The notes: generated by a model from the letters alone, not told the origin. A stretch of DNA of 64,000 nucleotides from Ditylenchus dipsaci (GCA_004194705.1 SADC01000897.1:1-64000), one strand, 5' to 3'; positions 10,147 through 20,775 are shown, counted from the stretch's first letter. Translations and numbers: made by a program.

Positions 10147-11735
10147 TAGGGTAGGCATGATCACCGGTAATTTTGGGAATATTCCGTAATATTCTTGAAA
10201 AGCGGTGATATTCTTATTCGGGAAATTGGTAACATTAAAAAGATTTCAATTTAAATTTCGTTGTTCAAGAGGAATTTAAAAATCGTTTTAGACTTGTTTG
10301 TTTAACACGAAAAACGGCTGTACGTCCTGATGGTATGTCCTTGTGCAGATTTCACGTTGAGCACGATGGTGAAAAAAAATTGAAAAAAGTAACTCTACGG
10401 TGGTCAGCGGCCTTTGTGAACCATCAATGTCAGACTTTTGACTATGCACTTCAAAGAAGTAAAGAATGCCACTGTTTTATATAATTTTTAATATTTCCTG
10501 TGCAAATAAAAGCGCAGATTGCGAGCTTTCAAATGACATATTGTGGAGGTATTTATGACAATCATATGATAATTTTTTGGCTCACAGAAACCATTGTGTT
10601 TTTTTTCAAAAACATTGTTCATACAAAAATATGTACAAATAAATGTCGAAAATGCCGTTTTAAGTTTATGGTTGATACTGTCGACAGAGCAAGAAAAACT
10701 GCACCTGACAGTGCTTTAAAGAAGCTGCAATCAAGCTTTTTCGAGTGTTTAGCAAAGGTTCAAAAGTATATTCAAAGGCATCTTGACCTAAAACTTCAAT
10801 TTTGCTATATAAATCTGAATTCTGACACTTGATTCGGTTCAGCATGGTCGATTTAGCTTGAAAAACTGTCAATTGATTATCACAATCTTGTCAAATTTCA
10901 AATTCCTCTCGAGAAAAAATTATTTGAAATTTGAAAAATTTTGAATTTAAACAAATATTGTCCCGCGCGAATTGAACATTTGACAGTGATTGTGATAATC
11001 AATTGACAGTTTTTTAAGTAAATCGACCATGCTGAACTCGAATCAAGTGTCAGAATTTCCGATTTATGTAGCAAAATTGAAGTTTCAGGTCAAGATGCTT
11101 TTGGGATATACTTTTGAACCTTTGCTAAACACTCGAAAAGCTTGATTGCAGGCTTCTTAAAGCACTGTCAGGTGCAGTTTTTTCTTGCTCTGTCGAACAG
11201 TATCAACCATAAACTTAAAAATGGCATTTTCACATTTATTTGTACATATTTTTGTATGAACAAGGTTTTTGAAATAACAACAATGGTTTCTAGGAGCCAA
11301 AAATTATCAATATTATTGTTATAAATACTCTCAAATGTCATTTGAAAGCTCGCAATCTGCGCTTTTATTTGCACATGAATATAAAAAATATATTAAAACA
11401 GTGGCATTCTTTACTTCTTTTAAGTGGCATAGTCAAAAGTCGTGACATTGATGGTTCACAAAGGCCGCTGACACCGTAGAGTTACTTTTTCAATTTTTTT
11501 TTTCAAAATCGTGCTCAGCGTGAAATTCTGCACAAGGAAATACCTGAGGACGTACAGCCGTTCCCGTGTTAAGAGGCCAATCCGGTGTCAGAAGCTTTAT
11601 TTTGCGTGACGAAAAAAATATGAAGTCAAAATTTGATACAAAACTCGTTACAAAACTCAAAAAAATCACCGATTTTTGAGTTCGCGTAATATTCTTTGGT
11701 GATTTTGAGGAATATTTCATCATCCAACCCTAGAT
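10147..11735. mobile_element. Large foldback element with about 730-bp arms
   Basis: The two halves are inverted copies. Terminal TAGGGTAGGCATGATCACC faces TAGGGTTGGATGATGAAA on the other strand. Next come the GGAATATTCC/GTAATATTC arrays. Then long arms carry the same 0.5-kb interior (for example GCAAATAAAAGCGCAGATTG at 10502 and its inverse near 11350-11375). The centre is a short AT-rich loop near 10930. The TAGGG ends and iterated near-palindrome resemble the hAT elements here, but no matching 8-bp duplication is present. Open frames across the arms exist on both sides because of the inversion and are not genes. Confidence 0.6.
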
Positions 11736-11739
11736 GAAA

Positions 11740-12005
11740 ATTTTGAAAGGTCAACCAGTATTCAAATAAGTCCAAACCTCTCTAAATACCTTTTTGAAAC
11801 TTTTAATCCACTGAAATTCTAATTTCCACTTTAAAAAAAGTCATCTCTCCACCAAGCCATCCATTCCGTAAACTAAAATGCATCCCTGAAATTCGATTCG
11901 AATTAGCAAAGTGGCTATTAGGCAACTTATTTTGCGCATGTATTTCACAAATAGCCTGAAGGCTTTGTATGGCTCAAACACACCAGTCAGCCACCTAGAC
12001 CTAAA
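11740..12005. repeat. Segmental duplication, right flank (partner 42300-42570)
   Basis: About 265 bp align with 42300-42570, including TCTAATTTCCACTTTAAAA, CATCCCTGAAATTCGAT, GGCTATTAGGCAACTT, AATAGCCTGAAGGCTTTG and CAGCCACCTAGACC. The left flanks (AGGGCTCAAATATATT near 10070 and 41787) match as well. Both sides of the element are therefore duplicated, so this is not an independent pair of insertions. Confidence 0.65.
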
Positions 12006-12410
12006 ATTTATTTTAAAATAATTCTCGTTTGAATTGACCTGGTACCCGCCTTACAAAATATTTCCATCAGCGCGAGCATCCGCTTTAACTATGTAATTTG
12101 AATTTTCACGGCAACAGATGCCGTTTTCTGCTTTTCTGGTGATCTCAATCGATTTTCTCGCATCTTTTACCCCTATAAGCCACTACCAGCAAAAAAAGAA
12201 TTTTTCACATGCTTGGGAAGCATGGCATTTCAAATTTGAAAAATTGCGATTGAGGAATTTTCCTTTCAAGACAAAAAGGAGAATATTTTTCTTAAATTTC
12301 TTCATTTTGATTACTGGATGCTTAACTATATAATGGAATTAAAAGGGGCATAAAGGGTACATTAAAGGGTACATTTTATAGTCCGAATGGTTCGAATACC
12401 ACTGCCAGCA
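12006..12410. other. No recognisable feature
   Basis: AT-rich sequence. A short duplicate AAAGGGTACATT is seen near 12352-12373. Nothing else is supported. Confidence 0.35.
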
Positions 12411-12429
12411 TGCATACCATATTATCATA

Positions 12430-12570
12430 TAATAGAGCCCCCCTCTCTAATAGAGCCCGCCACCTTGTTTTTGACTGAAACTTCAGAGTTAGGGCCATTT
12501 TCGATTGACAATTCCATAGTTTTGGCATCGAAAAATGAAGCCCTCGGGGCTCTATTAGAAGAAATACGGC
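12430..12570. mobile_element. ATACGG-ended MITE (truncated left end)
   Basis: Right end GGGGCTCTATTAGAAGAAATACGG belongs to the family whose complete ends read TACCGTATTTCYTCTAATTAG. The left half (AGAGCCCCCCTCTCTAATAG) is its partner without the final bases. The family recurs at 13798, 34190, 36175, 37348, 44487 and 61240. Confidence 0.5.
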
Positions 12571-12587
12571 ACTTTTTTTTTCGACTA

Positions 12588-12758
12588 CAGCCGACCCTCG
12601 ATTTAACTACACACCGGATTTAACGACATCTCTGATTTAACGACACCCGAAACAGAGCCAATTTGGTTGACTTGGACTAAATTCAGTCAAAGTGAACCCC
12701 CGATTAAACGACACCCTAGGTCGATCCACAGGGATGTCGTTAAATCGAGAGTTGACTG
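12588..12758. mobile_element. TA-flanked pogo/Tigger MITE, 171 bp
   Basis: Left end CAGCCGACCCTCGATTTAAC and right end GTTAAATCGAGAGTTGACTG are inverted repeats directly flanked by TA on both sides (12586-12587 and 12759-12760). Internal copies of GATTTAACGACA repeat at about 20-bp spacing. The ends and the TA duplication place it in the Tc1/mariner-pogo group as a non-autonomous member. Confidence 0.75.
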
Positions 12759-12874
12759 TATTTATGTATATATTTTCTTTTTTCCTATATATTATTATTT
12801 TTTAAATGTTGTTATACTATGGTATCAAATAATAATAAGATATATAATAATAAGATATATGGTACGTAGCAGGT

Positions 12875-13100
12875 CTGCACCAGATACCGGATATCCGTCA
12901 CTTTTTTACATCCGATAACCGGTATTCAAAAATTGGCTGATTTTCGGATAAGTCGATTAAGCATGCGGTATTTCAGATTTTTTTCGAGATAAATATCTAC
13001 CGTATTATTTCTTACAAGCCGACAATCTCCGATGGTAATATCCGACGTCTTTGGTGGTATGTATATTTTACGCTGTTTTTGCGGGCATCGATTAATGTAC
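12875..13100. repeat. CCGGATATCCG-type array, half element
   Basis: CAGGTCTGCACCAGATACCGG is followed by ACCGGATATCCG, CCGATAACCGGT, TTTCGGATAAG and AATATCCGACG. This looks like one hAT-like end with its subterminal array. No opposite end is found. Confidence 0.35.
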
Positions 13101-13389
13101 CTTTTGTCTCATCCTGGAACCACCCTTCGCTCGAACTACTTAGGCCTCAGGCTCAGGCTAAGGAGTAGGCCAGCGCATATTGGGACGGACTAATAAATGC
13201 CTTACGTACTTTTTCCGGGGTAATCTGGGACTGAAACTAATATCTGGTGCTCTTTCTAAGGTTAAAAAAAGAGATTTGGGATGAAATGGGACAAAAGGTA
13301 CATAACGTTGACGCACCCCTTTTTTGCGTTTCTTAACTCCACGAGCTCTACTATTTCTGCTTTTTTGATTTTGAATTTAAACTGTTGCC

Positions 13390-13605
13390 AGTTCTGTTTT
13401 TATATTATGGTCGGAAATATTGTAAGGGTTCCGATTTTGCCGATCGTTTTTTTAATCTTGCAATTTCATCATTAAAAAAGCAAAAACCCGGTTATCCGGC
13501 ACCCTTTTTCGAAGGGTTTCGTATTTGGGTTTAAAAAAGTGTTGGGCCAAGTTTGGAACGAACTTTTGGGGTATGGGATAAACGAGGTTTGACTGTGATC
13601 ACTAA
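13390..13605. repeat. Tigger-like foldback relic
   Basis: Contains AATATTGTAAGGGTTCCGATTT and GGAACGAACTTTTGGGG, blocks shared with 4104-4524 and 57240-57690, and ends GAGGTTTGACTGTGA. It is a partial copy of the same element family. Confidence 0.5.
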
Positions 13606-13797
13606 AGCATAAAATATTTTGAAATTAAAGTATTTATTGAAAGGGGCTGGACCTGTGAGAAATCTATGGCCAAATACACTCTCTGGCTAAATGTTTTTGA
13701 CAAAAAAAATTATCGTTTAGAAAGACGATGTGCCAAACAATTTCAAAATATTTTCAATGATTGTCATTTTCCGCTAATTGTCGAAACCTTAATAGAC

Positions 13798-14357
13798 ATA
13801 CGTATTTATTCTAATTAGGCCCAGTCTCTATTATCCCTCCAGTCTCTAATAAGGCCCCACCCCTGGAGGGGGTTGAAAAATAAGGCCCCAGTCTCTAATA
13901 AGCCACCTAAGCCTGATTTGCTACAAACCGTTTTGCAAAAAAATCCTGAATAATAAGTCTTGTGCGCAACTTTTCTTTCTGTTTGAATTGAATTTCTTGA
14001 ACGCTCGTATTTATATTGGTCTTCCAACTTTGTTCGCTTCATCTGTCATTTATTTTTATTCATCAAATTTATTTTAGGCAATCAACAACGAGCGATCTTG
14101 AGCAAATCGATTTGGATGCAATGCTAAGAAGCTAAAGTCTTATACGCTTGAGAAGAAGCTCGAGGTGGTCGCTTATGCAAAGCAGGCCAAAGCGCAAAGA
14201 AGCGCAAAGAAGGTGTTATAGATTGATGTAAAATTTGCTTTTAAGTGTTCAAAAATAAGGCCCCAGTCTCTATTATCCCCCAGTCTCTAATAAGGCCCCA
14301 CCTTGGAGGGGGCTTGAAAAATAAGGCCCCATGGGGCCTAATTAGAATAAATACGGT
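13798..14357 (+). mobile_element. Deletion derivative of a DNA transposon with ATACGG ends
   Basis: The left end CGTATTTATTCTAATTAGGCCC and the right end (inverse GGGGCCTAATTAGAATAAATACGG) form long terminal repeats. Several copies of CAGTCTCTAATAAGGCCCC lie just inside each end. The only coding relic is a helix-turn-helix exon at 14123-14221. The catalytic domain is missing, so this is an internally deleted copy. A TA-insertion Tc1/mariner-pogo class is inferred from the ends and the HTH. Confidence 0.6.
14123..14221 (+). pseudogene. Helix-turn-helix remnant of a Tigger-like transposase
   Basis: The open frame reads AKKLKSYTLEKKLEVVAYAKQ and stops at TAG after about 32 codons. The pattern K-S-Y-T-L-E-x-K-L-E-V-V-x-Y-A matches the first helices of the N-terminal DNA-binding domain of pogo/Tigger-type transposases. 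Normally this domain continues with an Asn/Ala-rich turn and a second helix before a DDE domain. Here the frame ends almost at once and the element's right end follows within about 140 bp. It is a fossil that shows which kind of transposase once mobilised the ATACGG-ended MITEs of this window. No start codon belongs to the frame. Confidence 0.5.
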
Positions 14358-14360
14358 AAT

Positions 14361-15370
14361 CTGTAATTTGGAGGTTTTCGTGGCACCGCCATTTTTCGAT
14401 TTTTTTTCTACCGTACATGTTATATTAATCGACTCCAAATTTAACGCCGAGTAAATGTTCTCAGGTGTAAACACCAATTTATGCTGAAACTTTGAGTTAT
14501 GGCTTTTACAGTTAAGTAATTAAATTTAACCTCTAAAAAGACCCCCTTTCTTTAAATGAATAGAAGTGGCAGTATTGACATACTTATATACACATTTGTG
14601 CTCATTCTACTCGGCTTGAAGAACTCTACAAGATTGCGGTGGGGTCAATTTCAGTAATTTACCTCAAAAATTACAAATTATGTCTCTTAATTTCATTACC
14701 TTTTATTATTAGTGATTGTCGTTTAATAGGCAAGTCGTCGCATTGCCGCTTCTGTGTTCGAGCCCAATTTTTCGCCATTTTTGAAAAAAATTCTCACCGG
14801 AACTTGGGAGTAAAGCCTTTTTGAGAGCACAAATACGTAAAGTTGAGAGCGTCTTTGAAAAAAATAAAAACTTTTCCGAACTGGAGATTGCAGATTTTAA
14901 CATGGAGTCCGGGTAGATTTTTGTTTGAAGCTCAATTTTCTATATTTTGCAAAATTTTGTGGGATATCTGCCTGAAACCTTCAGGTACAAGTTCTTGCTT
15001 TTTCTCAATCAAAAAACCTACAATAGCTAAGAACTTTTTTGCCGGGAACCTCTATAGAGTAGTAGCGTCACTCTTTTGATATGACAGTGTAATTATATGT
15101 TGTAAAGTTGATAAAATATTATAGAAATATACACAATAATTTCACCAAAACTTTTATTCCCATCAACACAAGTAAAAATGTCATAAAATTCTGTCATCTA
15201 AAGCACCATCTAATCCGATATTTCGAAACATGTGTTTTCAAACCATTCGACAAATGTAACTAGAACCTTAGAGAAATTGCATTGCTGCTGAAATTACCAA
15301 ACACGAAAATTTCAAAAATTAAAAATCCTTTAAGCCATCTTGAAAAACATTTTTTTTGGCGTGTTTATGC
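14361..15370. other. Low-information stretch with one tRNA-like B box
   Basis: GTGTTCGAGCCC near 14752, preceded by ATAGGCAAGTCGTCGCATTGC, resembles a T-arm with upstream D-arm. No full cloverleaf can be drawn. The rest is AT-rich with nothing supportable. Confidence 0.3.
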
Positions 15371-15374
15371 AAAA

Positions 15375-15600
15375 AAATTGGAGCACTTGTACTATACCCC
15401 AGCACTCACGTGTACTATACACACCAGCACCTACCGAAAATCGCCTTGGTCCCGAAAGCTCAATGAGTGCTGGGGGTGTAGTACAATTCAGCCAAAAAGT
15501 TATTGCTGTGAAAAAAATTTCAAAAAAATTGCCTTGGTCCCCCAAGGGCTCAGGTTCAAGTATTAAAAAGGTGGTGGATTTCAGGTTCAATTAACCAAGG
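15375..15600. repeat. GACCAAGGC hairpin locus
   Basis: GCCTTGGTCCC occurs twice (near 15443 and 15531). The first copy is bracketed by CCCCAGCACTCAC and its inverse GAGTGCTGGGG, with GTGTACTATACAC adjacent. It belongs to the dispersed hairpin group described in the findings. Confidence 0.5.
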
Positions 15601-15748
15601 TCTGAATCGAAAAAGTATATTTTTTCCGAATAGTTTCAAATTTGTGTAATATGCTTGCAATTCTTCCAAAATGTCATCCCATATAAAAAAAACAGTTTGA
15701 TTCCAAATGTTTTCACTTCAAAAGTGAAATTGTGTATGTAGCCATCTT

Positions 15749-16803
15749 TATTGTTTATCGTCCACATTTTCGACTCCAGTTTCGGCAATTGGTTCATCAG
15801 CCCCGCCCAAATTCTCAGATTGTTTTGCTGCTTCCTCTCCGCCTTCATTTAGATCTTTAACTGCTAGTCCGTCCGCATCGATTTGGTCTCCTACTGCATC
15901 ACCCACCGTTGGATCAAGCTCAGGTATAGTATCTGCAGTTTCACCTAGTCCAGTTCCATCATCTCCGCCTAGACCATCTACAGGTAGAACATCTTCTGAC
16001 TCAGCACCTTCTTGTCCACCAGCTCCACTATCTACAGTTTCAACATGTCCAGGCTCAACATGTTCATGTTCACCAGCTCCAGAACCAGCATTTTCGTGTG
16101 CACTACCTTCAGACCCAGCTTTTTCGTTTCCATTAACTCCAGACCCAGCATGTCCAGCATGGGCTGCCTCTTTCGCAGCTATCTTCTTGAAAGCGTTTTT
16201 CGAAAGAAGCTTGTCTCCAAAAAGACCTCAGCATCTAGCTTGTAACTTTTGTCAATTCTGCGTGTTTTGCAGGCTCTTTTGTTTTCAAAAGCTTTTTAAT
16301 GCGTCATGTAAAATTTGCATTTCTTTGTAGATTTTCGCGAAATGTTGGTGAATTGTGTTCAAAGCAGCAGTTTCTTTTGCCACTTCTTTCAATGGTCGGT
16401 TTTCTATGTTGTGGCTATACTCAAACTTGCCAATCGCTTTAGTTAAATTTTCAATCAGTTGATCGGCCCAGTGCATTTCTAAGCCTTTCGCTTTGGACTA
16501 TAGCTTTCTTTCAGATGCCCTTGTGTCCAATTTCCTAATGTTTTGACAATCTTATGTGCTATGCCACCTTTTTGTCAGCTTCTTTGTTATTTTTCTCTTT
16601 AATTTTCAGTTCATCTTCTATTTCTTTTTTGATTTCAGGGTTTTTTTGAGCATTTCTTTCCATGAAGCTTCCAAAGCTTTATAAGCTGACTTATCTTTTT
16701 TGACTGATTTGTGCTGGAAGCCTTTGACCGTATCGCTTTGCAAAGTTTCACCGCCATCTGTTATGAAACTAACACCGAAGTGTGTGAATCCTTTAGATGG
16801 TAG
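15749..16803 (-). pseudogene. Decayed copy 2 of an unrecognised gene with acidic tail
   Basis: On the minus strand the exon starts after an acceptor (AAATTTAG) with LPSKGFTHFGVSFITDGGE, continues through a helical region (MHWADQLIENLTKAIGKF; ENRPLKEVAKETAALNTIHQ), and then FGDKLLSKNAFKKIAAKEAA. A long uninterrupted frame of about 165 codons closes it, rich in Gly, Ala, Glu and Asp (for example GSGAGEHEHVEPGHVETVD, then EEAAKQSENLGGADEPI), ending VDDKQ and TAA at 15749-15751. The tail alone stays open although it is low-complexity, which suggests recent coding constraint. Four or so single-base shifts and stops interrupt the upstream part. Homologous to 1906-2685. The function is not recognised. 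An acidic, extended tail after helices could suit a secreted or chaperone-like protein, but that is guesswork. Confidence 0.5.
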
Positions 16804-16854
16804 CTAAATTTAATCATATATGTATTAGTTGGCTCTATATGCATTGCACTCACC

Positions 16855-17180
16855 TTAAAAAAATTTGCCTTGGTCCCACTCTCGATTTTTTTTAAAAAGT
16901 AAAAAATCTGCAAATGCATATAAAAGTGTTTATTCACACTTTTAAATTTTTTTTTCAGTAAGAAAGTTTAAGAATTTTTTTCTGCCTTGGTCTCTCAGGC
17001 TAACTAAAATTTTTTTTGAAAAACTAGCTGAGAGACCAAGTTCAAATATTTCAATAAATTTTTCGGCAAAAAATTGTTCGGGTGATGTAATGTAAAAAAC
17101 AATATTTTTGCAGAAAAAGATTCTAAAAAAATTGATAGGGAGACAAGGAATATTTTTTTGTGAGCGCAAATGCATACAGA
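16855..17180. repeat. GACCAAGGC-type hairpin locus
   Basis: TTTGCCTTGGTCCCAC, CTGCCTTGGTCTCTCAG and the inverse CTGAGAGACCAAG bracket an AT-rich centre. The outer end has GCAAATGCATACAGAGC, also present at about 55430. It lies in the region just upstream of the decayed gene copy 2. Confidence 0.45.
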
Positions 17181-17246
17181 GCTTATTATTTCATGAGTAA
17201 ATTCTTTTCTGTTGCTTATTCGTTTTTTTGTTAAAATTTTGTCTTT

Positions 17247-17447
17247 TTAAGCTGTAGTATTTTCTAAAATTTCCGAAAATAAATTGGAAAAACTTGGATT
17301 TTGATCATTTTTATATCTCAGGTTTTTTAAACTTTTACTGTGAAATAGGTCTTGTAGCTTTTGCGCTGCACTACAAGAAAGCACAGAGCTTTTGTTTAAA
17401 CTGTTTACGTGATGCCTATTAACAACTTTCGAAGTCGTTTTGGTCAT
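17247..17447 (-). CDS. Possible small unrecognised protein or first exon, 66 codons
   Basis: An ATG-to-stop frame with a mixed composition (MTKTTSKVVNRHHVNSLN at the start, SNLFSEILENTTA at the end), unlike the Phe/Lys/Asn-biased random frames around it. It lies 0.44 kb upstream of decayed gene copy 2 on the same strand and could be a 5' exon of that gene, but no donor site is evident before its stop. No domain is recognised. It may equally be chance. Confidence 0.2.
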   Translation of the reverse strand: MTKTTSKVVNRHHVNSLNKSSVLSCSAAQKLQDLFHSKSLKNLRYKNDQNPSFSNLFSEILENTTA

Positions 17448-17699
17448 TTTGACTCCAGCCGTATGAGGTGTTACTTATTCACACACCAACAAAAATAATT
17501 TGCAAAATCCTCCGAAATTTAATCAAAATGTAGCTGACAAAGAGACAAAAAAGTCACAAAAATCAGCCTTTTGAAATGTAAGAAATAAAATTTGGCGCCC
17601 TTTTGAAAAGTGTCCTGGCGTGTGTCCTCCTTTAACCGTGGTCCACGGTTAAAGAGATTGATTTTTTACAAAAAAGCCAGCTCTCATCACTCAAATGTT

Positions 17700-17940
17700 C
17701 GAAAGGAGCAGTTTCGGTATACACCCCAAGTCGAGTTCGGTATAAGCCCCCAGTTTGCCTTGGTCTCCCAAGCTGATTTTTTTTATTTTTTTTCCGATTT
17801 TTTTTCAACTTTAACCCAATAAAAAACAGCGTTCAAAAATTCCGAAAAAATTGAAAAAAAATCAGCTTGGGGGACCACTGGGGGGTGTATACCGAACTTG
17901 AGTGGGGGGTGTATACCGAAACTTAGCCGTTCGAAATAAT
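17700..17940. repeat. GACCAAGGC hairpin with GTATACACC outer arms
   Basis: The left arm GGTATACACCCC .. TTTGCCTTGGTCTCCCAAGC pairs with GCTTGGGGGACCA .. GGGGTGTATACC on the right. The arms are about 75 bp and the loop about 65 bp. A second GGGGTGTATACCG directly follows the right arm. Confidence 0.6.
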
Positions 17941-18044
17941 CAGTTAAGTGTGTTTTGCGCCACATCACAGTGATTTTAATCTTGTTAAAGTGCTAAGACT
18001 TTGAATTAAATTTGATAATGATAAAAATGCTCGCATGTACCCTC

Positions 18045-18369
18045 CAGGGTGGGACGGAATTCCGATTTCCGTCTTCCGATTTCCGATTTCCGGCACTTTT
18101 TCTCTTTCGTTTTCCGATTTCCGATTTCCGAAAAAATAGGGCGAATTTCGGAAATTTCGGAAGAGAATAGTTCACTTGAAAAATATTTTCGAAGTATTTT
18201 GGCAGAAATGTCTTGCAAGAAAATGGAAGTTACAGCTTTGCGGAGACCTTCGGTCCGCAAATATCTTAGTGCGCCACCTAGTTCTCAAGAAAGTGAGCGT
18301 TTCTTTTTAACTGCTGGATTAATTGTAAATGATCTCAGAAAAAGCGGATGCGGATCAGTGTTTTCATAA
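18045..18369 (+). pseudogene. hAT transposase C-terminal remnant with hAT-like end
   Basis: The sequence starts CAGGGTGGGACGGAATTCCG, a hAT-like terminus followed by iterated GATTTCCG. From about 18170 an open frame runs to TAA at 18367. It contains VRKYLSAPPSSQESER and FFLTAGLIVNDLR, the hAT dimerisation (hATC) signature, in which a conserved block of the type S-x-x-S-E-R-x-F-S-x-A-G is expected. Here Ser is replaced by Leu in FFLTAG. The BED finger and RNase H-like catalytic domain are absent. No second terminus follows, so this is a 5'-deleted fragment and the terminus next to it is probably a rearranged neighbour. Confidence 0.65.
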
Positions 18370-18845
18370 TTCACACTAACAGTGACACTGACTCTGACAC
18401 TGACATGTCAGTTTATCATGTCAGTTTTTTTAGTTTTTTCTTTTGACATAACCGGAGAGTGACCGTCTCCAAGAAAAAAGATCAATTTTTTATTTTTAGG
18501 GAATATGCAGTTAGCTATTGTGATAATAAGGCTAGTTTGTGAAATTCTGACACTTTTTGCAAAAATGTGAATAACTATGACAAAATTGGTCTAACTGCTT
18601 TTACATGCGAGCAATCTGAACCATGAATAAATGCATCACGGCAGATTGTGGCAAAAGTCGGATTTTTTTGAGAAATCGGGCAGATTTTAGACACATTCTA
18701 GTGCAAACCTGAGCTTTTTCACATTTTTAGCAGGAAAAAGTGATTTTACTGTAGTTTTTTTATTGGCTGTCAGCTTCTTAGTCACACTGGCTTTAAGAAC
18801 CTTAATCTTGGAACATAGTAAAAGTTGACCCTACTTGGATATACC
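18370..18845. other. AT-rich flank of the tandem array
   Basis: A short GACACTGACTCTGACACTGAC microrepeat near 18382 and CATGTCAG palindromes near 18403-18425. Otherwise nothing is supported. Confidence 0.35.
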
Positions 18846-19146
18846 ATTATTTTATTTCATATAGTATTATTTAGATATCCATCACCACCCTCTAAACCAA
18901 CTTTTTATAAAAGTATTTCGACACACCCTGTATCGACCTAAAATGGCCTCAGGAGCTCGAAAAATACATTATTCTTGGTTTCTGGTCTGTAAAAAATGGT
19001 CATTTCGAAACTAGGGTTATTTCTATGGTTATTTCCGCTGATCTTTTTTTCTGAAAATTGACATTTTATAAGAAAAAGTAAGTGAAAACACCGTTTCATC
19101 GTATTCAACGTGTAGGGAATGCTTGAAAATGGTTAAAATGGTCTTT

Positions 19147-19383
19147 TTAAAGAATTCCATAAAAAAATTGCTTTTGGGCGGGGATATACTCCGGTAGCGC
19201 CGAATTATGTGTTTTAAATGGTGGACAAAAAGTCCTTGGCGGACTTTTGGGATCATATTTTGAAACACAAATACTGCAAGTCAAAATTTCCGAAGATACA
19301 GAATTGTAGCCTCGCATCTCCTCTTTTAAATGACACATTGGACTTGGCTTCATTATGTCGGATAAGTCACCAGTGAGTTCCAA
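19147..19383 (-). pseudogene. RING-like zinc finger relic (array unit 1)
   Basis: The minus-strand frame reads SSEILTCSICVSKYDPK followed by PPRTF and a degraded CPPFKTHNSALPEYI. C-x2-C followed by YD and PRTF resembles the start of a RING finger, where a C-x-H-x2-C-x2-C block should come next. Only scattered Cys/His survive, and later copies shift frame in this segment. Equivalent segments lie at about 21620-21800, 24080-24247 and 26530-26700. It would be an E3-ligase-type exon fragment if real. No upstream or downstream exons are recognisable, and each copy is broken, so it is a relic at best. Confidence 0.3.
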
Positions 19384-19916
19384 ACACTTGTAAAGTCATT
19401 TTAGCAATTTCACAAGCGTTTTCATTACTCTCAGTGTTCAAATTTCATATAGAATTCGAAATGTCACAAAACATCCTCTTACCATGTTGTAGCGCGCTCA
19501 AGAGCTACAGAACCAATATCACTAAATAAATTTTAAAAATGAGAGTGTTAGTATATGGCAGGGTTCCCAAGTGGGCCAAAAAAGCCATAATGGCTTATTC
19601 ATCAGCCGAAAATTTTTAAATTGCATTTTTATCATGTTTTCAAGCGGAATTTTGCCAAAATTCTGCCCTTCAGGTTGCCAAGTCCCTCAAATTGTAAATT
19701 CCTTACAAGACAAAAAACATTCAAATATTGAATTTTAAAACGATTTTCCAAGTTTACATCTTTTTTGTCTTGTAAGGAATTTGGAATTTGACAATGATTT
19801 TTTATCCTAGGAGCAGTTTTTCCAGTAAATCGACCACGCTGAACACGAATCCGGTGTCAGAATTTGTATTTGCAAACTATTTTTTGCAATGAGTGCAACG
19901 TGAATCACTGCTGGGG

Positions 19917-20548
19917 TCGTATTCAGGTAGGTTAGTAGAGTTTTGGATCAAGAGTTACTTGTGATCTACTCGACGTGTTTCAGACGGCCGAGTAGGTTCA
20001 AAGATCATGAGTTACTTTTGATCTACTCAACTTGTTTCAATGCACACGAGTAGAGTTTTGATCAAAAGTTACTCGCGATCCTACTCAAGCAGTGAGTAAT
20101 CTTTTGATCTGAATAGAATTGAGTCCTACTCGCCGAACTCGAGTTCTACTCCCCTAACTCGGCTTTCTACCCCCGAATTTCACGAGTAGACTCATTTTTT
20201 TGAACTGGCCTGAGTTCTAATCAAGTTTTACCCTCCCAACTGGGTTTTCTATCCCGAGTTTTACGAGTAGCTCAATTTTTAAAATTTTCTCGAGTTCTAC
20301 TCCCCGAATTCGAGAAAAATTAAAAAAAATTAATTTCGTAAAACTCGGGGTTAGAAAGTCAGGGTAGGCGAGTAAAACTCGAGCATAGCTAGTAGAAATA
20401 AATTCCACTCGGATCAAAAATTCTCGCTGTTCGAGTAGGATCGCAAGTAACTTTTGATCAAAAACTTCACTCAACTCGTTTCGGAAAGGCAAGTAGGATC
20501 ACGAGTTACTCTTGATCTACTGACTCTACTAACTACCTGAATACCATC
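19917..20548. mobile_element. Palindromic element with ATTCAGGTAGG ends (unit 1)
   Basis: Ends read GTATTCAGGTAGGTTAGTAG and the exact inverse CTAACTACCTGAATAC. The interior iterates near-palindromes of GATCAAAAGTTACTCG, CTACTCGAGT and CGAGTTCTACTC. The copies at about 22367-23000, 24820-25455 and 27232-27855 are identical in plan. No transposase is present. The superfamily is undetermined. Confidence 0.6.
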
Positions 20549-20775
20549 CTGGTTCTGTGATCAAGTTACTTCGTCGTCTCGCTTGTAAATATGGTCTGTC
20601 AAACCAATAAAAAACGAGGCTACAAAGGTAATATTAACATATTGCGATTCTAAATTCTCAGTACCAAGTAAATTAAATACCACGCAGTTTCAAAACAAAA
20701 TTTTGACAAGGTTTAATAAAACAAAAAGCGGCAACAAATTCAGCAATAGAATGAGAATCGATGTCACATAGAACC

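Noticed and set aside
10500..11374. Paired open frames on both strands around 10.5-10.8 and 11.1-11.4 kb with shared peptides
   Set aside because: They are mirror images produced by the foldback arms, and their composition is that of the AT-rich background.
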